Shown in pieces: positions 13,914-22,721 of a DNA stretch of 34,586 bases; position 1 is the first letter of the stretch, and each line of letters starts with the position of its first letter. Made by a program: the position numbers and the translations under genes. A model generated the notes under the pieces. That model saw only the letters and a list, made by a program, of their open reading frames with translations. It searched no databases and was not told the origin of the DNA. Source of the stretch: Hungatella sp. (GTDB taxonomy: Bacteria > Bacillota > Clostridia > Lachnospirales > Lachnospiraceae); contig JAAWHU010000035.1 of assembly GCA_022796015.1 (NCBI GenBank), positions 1 through 34,586 of the forward strand, written 5' to 3'.

Positions 13914-15800
13914 ATGGAGAACAACAATAACAAAGGCGATGGCAGGATGCCGGGAGGTCAGGGGCAGACCATACTGATCATATTGATCGCGGCATTGATT
14001 ACCTTTGTCAGCATTTTTAAAATGGGAGATTATCTGAGGGGAAAGGGTTCCACCCAAGAGATTCCCTACAGCGAATTCGTTCAGGCTTTGGAGAGCGGAA
14101 AGGTAAAAGAAGTAAGGGTAAGCGGAGCGGAGGTTTATTTCAGGACCCGGGAGGGCGCGGAGGGCTACCGGCCGGGGATCGAATATATTTCCGTGAGGAT
14201 GGAAGGCGGAGACCAGCTGACCCAGAGGCTCGTGGAAGCAGGCGTGGAGGGCAGCCAGGAGAATGCAAGCAACAGCGTGTGGCTGGAGAATCTCATTAGT
14301 TTTGCCCTCATGTTCGGATTTTTGATTCTGTTTATGAATTTCATGATGAAGCGCATGGGAGGCGGCGGAATCATGGGGGTGGGCAAGAGCACGGCTAAGA
14401 TGCACATGCAGAAAGAGACCGGAATCACCTTCATGGATGTGGCAGGCCAGGATGAGGCCAAGGAATCCCTGGTGGAGATCGTGGATTTTCTTCACAATCC
14501 GGGGAGATATACCCATATCGGGGCTAAGCTGCCAAAGGGCGCTCTCCTTGTGGGGCCTCCGGGAACAGGAAAGACACTTCTTGCCAAGGCCGTGGCCGGG
14601 GAAGCTAAAGTGCCCTTCTACTCCCTGTCAGGCTCTGACTTTGTAGAGATGTTTGTGGGAGTGGGGGCTTCCCGTGTCCGGGATCTGTTTAAGCAGGCCC
14701 AGGACAATGCTCCCTGCATCATCTTTATAGACGAGGTGGATGCCATTGGAAAGAGCCGTGATTCCCGCTACGGCGGCGGCAACGACGAGAGGGAGCAGAC
14801 CTTAAACCAGCTTTTGTCGGAGATGGATGGCTTTGATTCCTCCAAGGGTCTTCTGGTTCTGGCCGCTACTAACCGGCCGGAGATTCTGGATCCGGCTCTT
14901 CTGCGGCCCGGCCGTTTTGACCGGCGTATCATCGTGGACAAGCCGGACTTAAAGGGACGCGTGAATATTCTCAAGGTTCATGCCAAGAATGTGGCTTTGG
15001 ACGAGACCGTGGATCTGGAGGCCATTGCCCTGGCCACATCAGGGGCCGTTGGTTCTGATCTGGCCAACATGATCAACGAGGCGGCGATTCTGGCGGTGAA
15101 GAACAACCGGGCCGCAGTGAACCAGAAGGATCTCTTTGAGGCAGTGGAGGTAGTTCTTGTAGGCAAGGAGAAAAAGGATCGGATTCTCAGCAAGGAGGAG
15201 CGGCGGATCGTCTCATACCATGAGGTGGGCCATGCTCTGGTGAGCGCGCTTCAAAAGGATGCGGAGCCGGTGCAGAAGATTACCATAGTGCCCAGAACCA
15301 TGGGAGCCCTGGGGTATGTGATGCAGGTTCCCGAGGAGGAGAAATTCCTCAATACGGAGAAGGAGCTGCGTGCCATGCTCATCGGATGCCTGGCAGGCCG
15401 TGCGGCGGAGGAGCTGGTTTTCGAGACAGTGACCACGGGGGCTTCCAATGATATTGAGAAGGCCACGAGAATCGCCAGAGCCATGGTAACTCAGTACGGA
15501 ATGTCAAAGAGATTTGGTCTTATGGGTCTTGCCACCCAGGAGGATCAGTACTTAAGCGGACGCATGGTCCTCAACTGCGGAGAGGCTACTGCGGCGGAGA
15601 TCGACCAGGAGGTAATGTCCATGTTAAAGGACTCCTACGAGGAGGCAAAAAGGCTTCTTGGGGAGAACCGGGATGTGATGGACAAGATTGCGGAGTTTTT
15701 AATCGAGAAGGAGACCATAACAGGTAAGGAATTTATGAAGATCTTCCGGGAGTGCAAGGGGATTCCGGAGCCGGAGGCGGAAGAGAAGAAGGAAAGCTGA
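13914..15800 (+). CDS. ftsH: ATP-dependent zinc metalloprotease FtsH
   Basis: FtsH is a hexameric membrane-anchored AAA+ protease that degrades misfolded membrane proteins and selected regulators. The 628-residue protein has a first membrane helix near residues 18-40, an extracytoplasmic domain to about 120 and a second helix near 122-144. The AAA module has Walker A GPPGTGKT at 214-221, Walker [14 protein letters not shown] near 265-277 and the arginine-finger region [10 protein letters not shown]. The zinc protease motif HEVGH lies at 436-440, with the third ligand region downstream. An AGGAG precedes the ATG by about 12 bases. A strong terminator follows, so it is monocistronic. No anomalies. 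Confidence 0.98.
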   Translation: MENNNNKGDGRMPGGQGQTILIILIAALITFVSIFKMGDYLRGKGSTQEIPYSEFVQALESGKVKEVRVSGAEVYFRTREGAEGYRPGIEYISVRMEGGDQLTQRLVEAGVEGSQENASNSVWLENLISFALMFGFLILFMNFMMKRMGGGGIMGVGKSTAKMHMQKETGITFMDVAGQDEAKESLVEIVDFLHNPGRYTHIGAKLPKGALLVGPPGTGKTLLAKAVAGEAKVPFYSLSGSDFVEMFVGVGASRVRDLFKQAQDNAPCIIFIDEVDAIGKSRDSRYGGGNDEREQTLNQLLSEMDGFDSSKGLLVLAATNRPEILDPALLRPGRFDRRIIVDKPDLKGRVNILKVHAKNVALDETVDLEAIALATSGAVGSDLANMINEAAILAVKNNRAAVNQKDLFEAVEVVLVGKEKKDRILSKEERRIVSYHEVGHALVSALQKDAEPVQKITIVPRTMGALGYVMQVPEEEKFLNTEKELRAMLIGCLAGRAAEELVFETVTTGASNDIEKATRIARAMVTQYGMSKRFGLMGLATQEDQYLSGRMVLNCGEATAAEIDQEVMSMLKDSYEEAKRLLGENRDVMDKIAEFLIEKETITGKEFMKIFRECKGIPEPEAEEKKES

Positions 15801-15812
15801 GACAGAGAGAGG

Positions 15813-15856
15813 AAAAGGCGATACGCCCTCCTATGGGAGGCAGTATCGCCTTTTTT
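15813..15856 (+). terminator. Rho-independent terminator after ftsH
   Basis: AAAGGCGATAC and CCTCC pair with GGAGG and GTATCGCCTTT around a TATG loop with one internal GC/CA mismatch. Six T residues follow. Confidence 0.9.
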
Positions 15857-15882
15857 ATGTCAATTCCCAAACAATACGCGGA

Positions 15883-18015
15883 TTACTGTCCGGCCCCGGC
15901 TGCGCTTAAGCCTGCGATCCGGCCAAAGGTAAAGATGTCGGCTTCCGCGTTGCCTCCTAAGCGGTTGCCGGCGTGGATGCCGCCGGTTACTTCTCCGGCT
16001 GCCCACAGTCCGGGGATGGCATTGCCATCTGTGTCAAGGACAGCAGCATCTGTGTTGATCACTACGCCGCCCATGGTGTGGTGGAGAGAGGCTTTTCTCG
16101 GAGAGATACAGATGCCTGCGTTGGCATCGGCCTCAATGGCTTCTAAGTCAATGGCTCCGGCCAGTACTTCCTTTCCGAACTCATCGTCTTTCTGTGCAGC
16201 TACATAGCTGTTGTACGTCTCGATGGTACTGCGGAGGGCTTCCTCTGTAAAGGCAGGAGCAGCACCGCCGGCAGAGGTCTTGGTGGCTTCTGCCAGCTCT
16301 GCCAGGGTGGAACCATACCAGATATGGCCGCCTTCCACAAGATCTGCCACATTGGCTCCGAAGGTAGCCGCGTCATGGTAGCCTACACCTTTGCAGACGC
16401 CGTTTTCATCGGTGGTGCCGGCATAGATAATGTAGAAAATACCGTTTTCCTGTGAGAGGGAGGCCAGGGTCAGGACATCGCGCTCTGCATATTCATTGAC
16501 AAACCGGCTTCCCGTTCCATCAATCCAGATCTGCTCAGAGGCATCTCCCCACAGTCCATCGGTCATGGTGCCCTTTAGGGGTGAGGAGGAAGGCATCATC
16601 TGGGCAATCTCAAGGCCTGTAGCGGCGGCGCCGATATCCATGGCCATGGCAATGCCATCGCCGGTGTTGGTTCCTACATTGGTGGTGAGCGTGTGGTCTG
16701 ACAGGCTGTCGCCCCAGTATTTGTCATGCTCTTTTACCATAGGTGCATTGGCGCAGTATCCGCCGCAGGCAAGAATCACGCCTTTGGAGGCATTGATGGT
16801 GACGCTGGTGCCATCCGCCTGCTTTGCCTGAACTCCCGTCACACGTCCGCTGTCGTCTGTGAGAAGGGAAACTGCCTGGGTCTCCGTGTAGATCTGGACA
16901 CCTTCAGCCAGAGCCGCATCCTTCAGAGAATTGATCAGGGAAGTGCCGGCGGGGAAGGGATGGGTCCTGGGCCACATGGCTCCCAGTACGGTAAACAGGG
17001 GGGCGTCGGTTCCGCTTGCCACATCAAGGCCCAGGTCTTTAAGCCAGTCAAAGGTCTCTAAGGCATTCTGAGCCAGGGTATTGGCCAGCTCCAGGTCAGA
17101 GGCGATCCAGGTTCCATCGTTTAGCTGGCGCAGGCCTCCGGTGTAAATATGCCACATATGTAAGGACACGGAGTCAAAGCCGGGCATGTCGGTACCGGGG
17201 GTCTTCCCCTCGTTGGCAGTATAAAACTCCTTAATATCTGTCTGCAGCTGTGTGAGGACCTCCTTCCACTCAGGAAACTGGTCAAGCTTTAAGGCTTCAT
17301 CAGAGGGATCAAGAGCCAAGTAGGCGTCCAGTGTATTCTTTTGAGCCTCGGTGAGAACAGCGGATTCCTGGGCGCCGGTGTCCACAGCGTTGTATGCGCC
17401 GCCGGCCATCATGGTATTGCCTCCCAGGAAAGAGCTTTTCTCAATGAGAATAACCCGGGAACCGTTCTGCGCTGCAGTGGCTGCAGAGCTTAAGCCGGCT
17501 CCTCCTCCGCCTACTACTACAACATCCGTATCCCACACCTGGTTGACACCGGGCTGTGCGCTGTAGGCTCTGGCTTTGAGTACATCCATATCCAGGCCGG
17601 CCTCCTGGGCGGCTGCATCTGCGGCTCTCAAAACGGCCATGCTGGCAAAGGTGGCTCCTGTTACCGAATCCAGAGTAGTGGTCTGATAGTCTACGATCTG
17701 TGCGGGAATCCTTTCCAGGGCAACGTCGCAGACTCCCGGAGTCTCGTGACTTTCCGTCACCACTGCCTTGGTGATGACGCCATCGTTAATGGTCAGCTCC
17801 ACGGTCACAGGTCCCTGCATGCCCACGGAGGAACCCGTAAAGGTGCCGGAGATTCCAGCATTGGGGGAAGGGGCCGTCGTCTCAGGGACAGTGTCAGCCT
17901 GCTGAGTCTGAGTCTCTGCCGCGGAGGCAGGCTCTGCAGGTTTGCCGGAGGAACAGCCTGCAAGGCTTATGGCCATGGTCAGGCAGAGTCCGGCAGAGAG
18001 AAATTTTTTTTTCAT
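15883..18015 (-). CDS. Secreted flavoprotein reductase lipoprotein (FMN-binding domain plus FAD-binding fumarate reductase domain)
   Basis: The 710-residue lipoprotein (lipobox ISLAGC, Cys21) belongs to the family of extracellular flavin reductases that use small unsaturated acids as terminal electron acceptors. Residues about 55-140 form an FMN-binding domain with the flavin transferase target DSVTGAT, so FMN should be covalently attached at Thr122 by ApbE. Residues about 163-705 form the FAD-dependent reductase, with VVVVGGGGAGLSSAA at 165-179. Active-site candidates are His352 in PRTHPFP, Arg504 in GSRFVNE, His645-His646 in LHHTMGG and Arg685 in GNRLGG. It has no heme-binding CxxCH. Substrate (fumarate, urocanate, cinnamate type or other) cannot be read from sequence. 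The ATG follows GGAGGAG and a strong promoter. Monocistronic; electrons probably arrive from a membrane quinone/flavin shuttle. Confidence 0.9.
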   Translation of the reverse strand: MKKKFLSAGLCLTMAISLAGCSSGKPAEPASAAETQTQQADTVPETTAPSPNAGISGTFTGSSVGMQGPVTVELTINDGVITKAVVTESHETPGVCDVALERIPAQIVDYQTTTLDSVTGATFASMAVLRAADAAAQEAGLDMDVLKARAYSAQPGVNQVWDTDVVVVGGGGAGLSSAATAAQNGSRVILIEKSSFLGGNTMMAGGAYNAVDTGAQESAVLTEAQKNTLDAYLALDPSDEALKLDQFPEWKEVLTQLQTDIKEFYTANEGKTPGTDMPGFDSVSLHMWHIYTGGLRQLNDGTWIASDLELANTLAQNALETFDWLKDLGLDVASGTDAPLFTVLGAMWPRTHPFPAGTSLINSLKDAALAEGVQIYTETQAVSLLTDDSGRVTGVQAKQADGTSVTINASKGVILACGGYCANAPMVKEHDKYWGDSLSDHTLTTNVGTNTGDGIAMAMDIGAAATGLEIAQMMPSSSPLKGTMTDGLWGDASEQIWIDGTGSRFVNEYAERDVLTLASLSQENGIFYIIYAGTTDENGVCKGVGYHDAATFGANVADLVEGGHIWYGSTLAELAEATKTSAGGAAPAFTEEALRSTIETYNSYVAAQKDDEFGKEVLAGAIDLEAIEADANAGICISPRKASLHHTMGGVVINTDAAVLDTDGNAIPGLWAAGEVTGGIHAGNRLGGNAEADIFTFGRIAGLSAAGAGQ

Positions 18016-18051
18016 GATCTTCTCCTCCATTTTTGTTGTTCTAACAAATCC

Positions 18052-18080
18052 ATTATAAAAGGAATGGATATAGCGGTCAA
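18052..18080 (-). promoter_or_regulatory. Sigma-A promoter of the flavin reductase gene
   Basis: On the minus strand TTGACC (plus 18075-18080) and TATAAT (plus 18052-18057) are 17 bp apart. The start codon lies about 36 bp downstream of the -10 box, so the leader is short. Confidence 0.85.
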
Positions 18081-18150
18081 GGATTTATGGGTTTTTGTGA
18101 ATCTTCTGGATCCCTGCTTCTTGTAATATATTGCTGGTGTTAAATAAAGA

Positions 18151-18181
18151 TTGACATTTCGTAAGAATATGATAGTATAAA
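18151..18181 (+). promoter_or_regulatory. Promoter of the metal-efflux operon
   Basis: TTGACA (18151-18156) is a perfect -35. Candidate -10 boxes are TAGTAT (18173-18178, 16-bp spacer) and TATAAA (18176-18181, 19-bp spacer). Suboptimal spacing next to an operator is common in metal-regulated promoters. Confidence 0.7.
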
Positions 18182-18203
18182 CATATGAATAACTGTTCAT
18201 ATG
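18182..18203. promoter_or_regulatory. SmtB/CzrA-type operator
   Basis: The arms CATATGAA and TTCATATG form a perfect 8-bp inverted repeat around TAACTG, containing the TGAA-n6-TTCA core known for SmtB/CzrA/ZiaR operators. It begins at the -10 box and covers the transcription start, so the apo-sensor bound here would block the promoter. Confidence 0.8.
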
Positions 18204-18227
18204 AAAAGCGGAGAAAGGAAGGATTTT

Positions 18228-18608
18228 ATGACAGAGAAAGAGCAGATTGAGAGAGAGGTTCAGGAGGGGCTGTGTGAGTTCATGCATGTCCACGAGGAGA
18301 TCGTGGAAAAAGTGGAGAAGGTGATGCCGGACGAACAGCAGCTACTGGACTTGTCAGAATTTTTTAAGGTTTTTGGAGATTCCACCAGAATCAAGATCTT
18401 GTATGTGCTGAGCCAGTCGGAGATGTGTGTCTGTGATATTGCCAGTATTCTTCAGATGGGGCAGTCGGCTATCTCCCATCAGCTCCGGGTTCTAAAGCAG
18501 ATGCGTCTCGTGAAGTTCAGGCGGGATGGAAAGACCGTGTTCTATTCTCTCTCGGACACTCACATTCAGACCATTCTGGCCCAGGGTATGGAGCATATCT
18601 GCGAATAA
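18228..18608 (+). CDS. ArsR/SmtB-family metal-sensing repressor (CadC/SmtB-like)
   Basis: This 126-residue winged-helix repressor should release its operator when zinc, cadmium or lead binds. The core FFKVFGDSTRIKILYVLSQ and the recognition helix GQSAISHQLRVLKQMRLV are typical. Two known metal sites are visible. MCVCD (Cys67, Cys69) matches the alpha-3N cysteine pair of CadC, with N-terminal Cys16, His20 and His22 as partners. The last helix carries Asp110, His112, His123 and Glu126 with exactly the spacing of the SmtB alpha-5 zinc ligands Asp104, His106, His117 and Glu120. ATG 18228 follows AAGGAAGG by 6 bases; the in-frame ATG at 18201 lies inside the operator. It is followed after 34 bp by the efflux ATPase. 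Confidence 0.93.
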   Translation: MTEKEQIEREVQEGLCEFMHVHEEIVEKVEKVMPDEQQLLDLSEFFKVFGDSTRIKILYVLSQSEMCVCDIASILQMGQSAISHQLRVLKQMRLVKFRRDGKTVFYSLSDTHIQTILAQGMEHICE

Positions 18609-18642
18609 GGATGAATGGAACAACAGATTCGAGGAGGAGATC

Positions 18643-20556
18643 ATGACAAAGAAACAGAAAAAAATGATAGTACGTCTTGGCATAAGCGCCGTATTTTTGG
18701 CGGCAGGAATGATCTGGGAGGGGAGCCACCCGGCAGACTGGGTGCTGTTTCTCATATCTTATCTGTCAGCAGGATATGATATTCCCTTAAAGGCTTTGAG
18801 GAATATCCGCAACGGACAGGTGTTTGACGAGAACTTTCTTATGACCGTGGCGACTTTCGGGGCCATAGGCGTAGGGGAGCTGGAGGAGGCCGTGGCGGTT
18901 ATGCTGTTCTACCAGGTGGGAGAGTTGTTTAACGACTATGCAGTGAACCGTTCCAGAAAGTCCATTACCAACCTGATGGATATTAACCCGGAATATGCCA
19001 ATGTGATCCGGGAGGGAAAAGAAGAGCAGGTGGAGCCCGACGAGGTGGAGCCGGGAGAGACCATTATCATCAAGCCGGGAGAGAAGGTTCCCCTGGATGG
19101 AGTGGTCATAAAAGGAATTTCCAGCCTTGACACCAAGGCACTGACAGGGGAAAGCATTCCTATGGAGGTGACGGAGGGGGAGGCCATAGTCAGCGGCGCC
19201 ATCAATCTCAACGGCCTTTTGGAGGTGCAGGTAACAAAATTATTTGACGACTCCACCGTATCCAAGATTCTGGAGCTGGTGGAGAATGCCAGCTCCAGAA
19301 AGGCAAAGGCAGAGAATTTTATTACAAGATTTGCAAGGGTATATACTCCCATTGTTGTGGCCCTGGCCTTGCTTCTGGCTTTGGCGCCGCCTCTTTTTTT
19401 GGGACAGCAGTGGTCCGTGTGGATGTACCGGGCCTGCAGCTTTTTGGTGGTATCCTGTCCCTGCGCCTTGGTGATCTCAGTACCTTTAAGCTTCTTCGGA
19501 GGCCTTGGGGCCGCGTCGAAGCATGGAATCCTTATGAAGGGAAGCAACTATCTGGAGGCCATGGGCAGCCTGGACACGGTTGTGTTTGATAAGACGGGAA
19601 CTTTGACGACAGGAAGATTTCAGGTGACTCAGGTGAATCCGGGGAGGGAATCCGTAAGCAGGGCGCAGCTTCTGGAGCTGGCGGCTTACGGAGAGTACCA
19701 TTCTAATCATCCCATTGCTCTCTCCGTGAAGGAGGCCTTTGATAAGGAGAATCCAGGTAAGGAGATTCGGACGGAGAGAATTCTTGCAGTGGAGGAGATT
19801 CCGGGTCATGGCATGCATGTAGAGCTTTCGGGAGAAAAGGGCAGCGCCCTGGAGGCAGCCGGCAGCCAGAGTCTTTATATCGGCAATGAGAAATTGATGA
19901 AGTGTCAGGGAATCAGGATTTCGGGGCAGGACAACGTTCTGGGAACCACTCTCTATCTTGGAGATGAGGGCGGATTTTTAGGTTCTGTTGTCATTGCCGA
20001 CACCATCCGGGAGGATGTGCCCCATGCTCTTTTCGGTCTTCGGAAAGCTGGGGTGGCCAATTTGGTCATGCTTACGGGGGACAAGGAGGCTGTAGGAAAA
20101 GCCGTGGGAGAAAAGCTGGGGCTGGATAAGGTGTTCGGCGGGCTTCTTCCCGGAGATAAAGTGCAGAAGGTGGAGGAACTTCTGAGGGCAAAGCCTGAGG
20201 GACGGACCCTGGCCTTTGTGGGAGACGGAATTAACGATGCCCCGGTTCTTGCCAGGGCTGACATAGGAATCGCCATGGGAGGAATCGGTTCCGATGCTGC
20301 GGTGGAGGCTGCAGACGTGGTCATTATGAACGACGAGCCATCAAAGATCGTGGATGGAATCCAAATAGCCAGAAAGACCGTGGGGATTGTACGGCAGAAT
20401 ATTGTTTTTGCCATCGGGGTGAAGGTTCTGGTCCTTGTCCTGGTAGCCCTTGGCCAAGCGTCCATGTGGGCTGCAGTTTTCGGCGATGTGGGAGTGTCTG
20501 TCCTGGCCATTCTCAATGCCATTCGGACCTTGAATTATAAGAAGACCTTGCAATAA
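18643..20556 (+). CDS. Heavy-metal P-type ATPase (Zn/Cd/Pb exporter)
   Basis: The 637-residue P1B-type ATPase exports Zn, Cd or Pb. Landmarks in order: ALTGES actuator loop near residues 168-173, metal-site Cys-Pro-Cys at 272-274 (SCPCALVISVPL), the phosphorylated Asp316 in DKTGTLT, the HP pair in EYHSNHPIAL, GDGINDAP hinge and a last helix with FGDVGVSVL. The Lys in GVKVLVLV and the Asp in FGDVG match P1B-2 (ZntA/CadA-like) metal ligands, favouring divalent Zn/Cd over copper. There is no N-terminal metal-binding domain: membrane helices begin almost at once. ATG 18643 has GAGGAGGAG just upstream; longer frames overlap the repressor gene. It is co-transcribed with the repressor. Confidence 0.95.
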   Translation: MTKKQKKMIVRLGISAVFLAAGMIWEGSHPADWVLFLISYLSAGYDIPLKALRNIRNGQVFDENFLMTVATFGAIGVGELEEAVAVMLFYQVGELFNDYAVNRSRKSITNLMDINPEYANVIREGKEEQVEPDEVEPGETIIIKPGEKVPLDGVVIKGISSLDTKALTGESIPMEVTEGEAIVSGAINLNGLLEVQVTKLFDDSTVSKILELVENASSRKAKAENFITRFARVYTPIVVALALLLALAPPLFLGQQWSVWMYRACSFLVVSCPCALVISVPLSFFGGLGAASKHGILMKGSNYLEAMGSLDTVVFDKTGTLTTGRFQVTQVNPGRESVSRAQLLELAAYGEYHSNHPIALSVKEAFDKENPGKEIRTERILAVEEIPGHGMHVELSGEKGSALEAAGSQSLYIGNEKLMKCQGIRISGQDNVLGTTLYLGDEGGFLGSVVIADTIREDVPHALFGLRKAGVANLVMLTGDKEAVGKAVGEKLGLDKVFGGLLPGDKVQKVEELLRAKPEGRTLAFVGDGINDAPVLARADIGIAMGGIGSDAAVEAADVVIMNDEPSKIVDGIQIARKTVGIVRQNIVFAIGVKVLVLVLVALGQASMWAAVFGDVGVSVLAILNAIRTLNYKKTLQ

Positions 20557-20576
20557 AAAGCTAACATAGATATAAT
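20548..20576 (+). promoter_or_regulatory. Sigma-A promoter of the UDP-glucose dehydrogenase gene
   Basis: TTGCAA (20548-20553) and a perfect TATAAT (20571-20576) are 17 bp apart. The -35 overlaps the final codons of the ATPase gene. This allows separate expression of the next gene, since no terminator follows the ATPase. Confidence 0.65.
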
Positions 20577-20618
20577 AAAAATGTAGATTTAAATTCATTA
20601 CAGGAGAATAATACAATT

Positions 20619-21893
20619 ATGAATACAAATGTAAGCACACCCGCTTGTTCCCCCAAGACCATAGCAGTGGCAGGAACCGGCTATGTAGGCTTGTCCCTGG
20701 CAGTTCTTTTGTCTCAGCATCACAAGGTTTATGCAGTAGATATTGTTCCGGAGAAAGTGGAGAAAATCAATGCAGGAATTTCTCCTATTCAGGATGCGGA
20801 GATCGAAGAGTATCTGGCTGAACGTACTCTGAAGCTTACGGCGACTTTAGATGGGGATATGGCTTACAGGGAGGCTGATTTTGTTATTATCGCCGCTCCG
20901 ACCAACTATGACAGCCGCAAGAATTTCTTTGACACTTCGGCGGTGGAGAAGGTCATTGAGCTGGTTCTTAAGGTAAACCCGGAGGCTGTCATGGTGATTA
21001 AGTCCACTGTGCCTGTGGGATATACGGAGTCGGTGAGAAAGCGGTACAACACAAAGAACATTCTGTTCAGCCCCGAGTTCTTAAGGGAATCCAGGGCGCT
21101 CTATGATAATCTGTATCCCAGCCGGATCATCGTGGGTGTGGATGAAGCAGATGAAGCGCTGTGTGCTGCCGCCCGAACCTTTGCCGCCCTTTTGCAGGAG
21201 GGAGCCGTGAAGGAATCTATAGACACTCTTTTCATGGGATTTACGGAGGCGGAGGCCGTGAAGCTTTTTGCCAACACCTATTTGGCGCTGAGAGTTTCCT
21301 ATTTTAACGAGCTGGATACTTATGCGGAGATGAAGGGGCTGGATACAAGGTCCATTATCGATGGGGTATGTCTGGATCCCAGAATCGGTTCTCACTACAA
21401 CAATCCTTCCTTTGGATACGGCGGATACTGTCTGCCTAAGGATACCAAACAGCTTCTTGCCAACTACTGCGATGTGCCGGAGAATCTTATTGAGGCTATT
21501 GTGGAGAGCAATCGTACAAGAAAGGATTTTATCGCGGATCGTGTGCTTACCATGGCCGGGTACTATGACTACTACAGCCGGAATGACTATGATATGGAAA
21601 AGGAGAGGAAATGTACCATCGGCGTGTATCGTCTCACCATGAAGAGCAATTCCGATAATTTCCGCCAGTCTTCCATTCAGGGGGTTATGAAAAGAATCAA
21701 GGCCAAGGGGGCAGTAGTTGTAGTCTATGAGCCGGCTTTGGAGGATGGCAGCACATTTTTCGGCAGTCAGGTGATCAATGACTTGGATAAATTTAAAGCC
21801 ATGTGTGACTGCATCATAGCCAACCGGTATGATGATGTGTTTGACGATGTAAAGGAAAAGGTATATACCCGGGATTTGTTCAGAAGAGATTAG
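20619..21893 (+). CDS. Nucleotide sugar dehydrogenase (UDP-glucose 6-dehydrogenase type)
   Basis: The 424-residue enzyme probably oxidises UDP-glucose to UDP-glucuronate with two NAD+, supplying acidic sugars for surface polysaccharides. The N-terminal Rossmann motif is [16 protein letters not shown] near residues 12-27, followed by [11 protein letters not shown]. The middle contains [20 protein letters not shown]. The catalytic Cys271 lies in [20 protein letters not shown]. The C-terminal nucleotide-binding domain has [17 protein letters not shown]. An AGGAG lies about 12 bases before the ATG. Another UDP-sugar is possible, because this family also oxidises UDP-ManNAc and UDP-galactose. No polysaccharide cluster adjoins it; the only nearby glycosyltransferase is 11 kb away. 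Confidence 0.9.
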   Translation: MNTNVSTPACSPKTIAVAGTGYVGLSLAVLLSQHHKVYAVDIVPEKVEKINAGISPIQDAEIEEYLAERTLKLTATLDGDMAYREADFVIIAAPTNYDSRKNFFDTSAVEKVIELVLKVNPEAVMVIKSTVPVGYTESVRKRYNTKNILFSPEFLRESRALYDNLYPSRIIVGVDEADEALCAAARTFAALLQEGAVKESIDTLFMGFTEAEAVKLFANTYLALRVSYFNELDTYAEMKGLDTRSIIDGVCLDPRIGSHYNNPSFGYGGYCLPKDTKQLLANYCDVPENLIEAIVESNRTRKDFIADRVLTMAGYYDYYSRNDYDMEKERKCTIGVYRLTMKSNSDNFRQSSIQGVMKRIKAKGAVVVVYEPALEDGSTFFGSQVINDLDKFKAMCDCIIANRYDDVFDDVKEKVYTRDLFRRD

Positions 21894-21907
21894 AAAAGAG
21901 GATGACT

Positions 21908-22579
21908 ATGCCGGTATTCCGTTTGAGCAAAGAGGAATTGATTTTTCCAGCGCCTGCCCTTGCCGAGGACAACGGTCTTCTGGCCGTAGGCGGAGACTTA
22001 TGTGTAGACCGGCTGCTTTTGGCCTACAGCCACGGGATTTTTCCGTGGTATAACCCAGGAGAGGAGATTCTGTGGTGGTGCCCGAGGGAGAGATTTCTTA
22101 TATTTCCGGGAAAGATCCATGTATCCCACTCTATGAAAAAATATATGAGAAAACACGATTTCCAGGTTCTATTAAACCGGGATTTTCAGGACACCATGCA
22201 TCACTGCCGTATGAAACGAGAGGGTGTGGAGGGAACCTGGATCAGCGACGATATGGAAGCGGCCTATCTGAAGCTCCATAAAGCAGGATTTGCTGTCAGC
22301 GTGGAGGTCTACGAGGATGGAATCTTAAGCGGCGGTCTCTATGGTGTGGCGATTGGGAGATGCTTTTTTGGAGAGAGCATGTTTTCGGAGAAGGCTAACG
22401 GTTCTAAAGCGGCCCTGATTATATTTTCCCGGTTTTTAGAGCAGAGATCCTTTCTTTTTATAGACTGCCAGTTTCATACGGACCATTTGGAGCATATGGG
22501 AGGAGAGTATGTGCCATGGGAGAGATTCGAAGATCTTCTCCAAGAGGGAACAGGATACTGGCTTCCGGCCAATCAGTAG
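21908..22579 (+). CDS. aat: Leucyl/phenylalanyl-tRNA--protein transferase
   Basis: Aat adds Leu or Phe from aminoacyl-tRNA to proteins starting with Lys or Arg, marking them for ClpS-ClpAP/CP degradation. The 223-residue protein shows the family signature HGIFPWYNPGEEILWWCP near residues 38-55, a WISDDMEAAYLKLHKAG segment and GRCFFGESMFSEKANGSKAAL near 150-170. ATG 21908 is preferred, with AAAAGAGG at a proper 6-7-base distance; ATG 21902 would leave almost no spacing. Aat is best known from proteobacteria and is patchy in Firmicutes. It is 14 bp downstream of the nucleotide sugar dehydrogenase, probably in the same transcript, and is followed by the glnA promoter. Confidence 0.93.
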   Translation: MPVFRLSKEELIFPAPALAEDNGLLAVGGDLCVDRLLLAYSHGIFPWYNPGEEILWWCPRERFLIFPGKIHVSHSMKKYMRKHDFQVLLNRDFQDTMHHCRMKREGVEGTWISDDMEAAYLKLHKAGFAVSVEVYEDGILSGGLYGVAIGRCFFGESMFSEKANGSKAALIIFSRFLEQRSFLFIDCQFHTDHLEHMGGEYVPWERFEDLLQEGTGYWLPANQ

Positions 22580-22602
22580 GAGGCAGGGACAGTATTAGGG
22601 TA

Positions 22603-22631
22603 TTGACAAATTTCCGGCAGACTGCTATATT
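22603..22631 (+). promoter_or_regulatory. Sigma-A promoter of glnA
   Basis: A perfect TTGACA (22603-22608) and TATATT (22626-22631) are separated by 17 bp. Transcription starts near 22638, just before the leader stem. Confidence 0.85.
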
Positions 22632-22642
22632 TTACACATGAC

Positions 22643-22693
22643 GAGGATGTTACGGAGGCGGTCATTGGGGACAATGGCCTTTGTAATATCCTC
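22643..22693 (+). promoter_or_regulatory. Long stem-loop in the glnA leader
   Basis: Bases 22643-22659 and 22677-22693 can pair over 17 continuous base pairs, three of them G-U. A competing fold pairs GGTCATTG with CAATGGCC (22660-22667 and 22672-22679) as an inner hairpin. The stem starts about 5 nt from the predicted transcript start and is followed by a weak T-rich stretch, then the AAGGAG at 22706. It is a candidate attenuator or ANTAR target, because an ANTAR regulator lies directly downstream of glnA. Confidence 0.6.
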
Positions 22694-22721
22694 ATTCTTA
22701 TATAGAAGGAGACTTGTGAGC

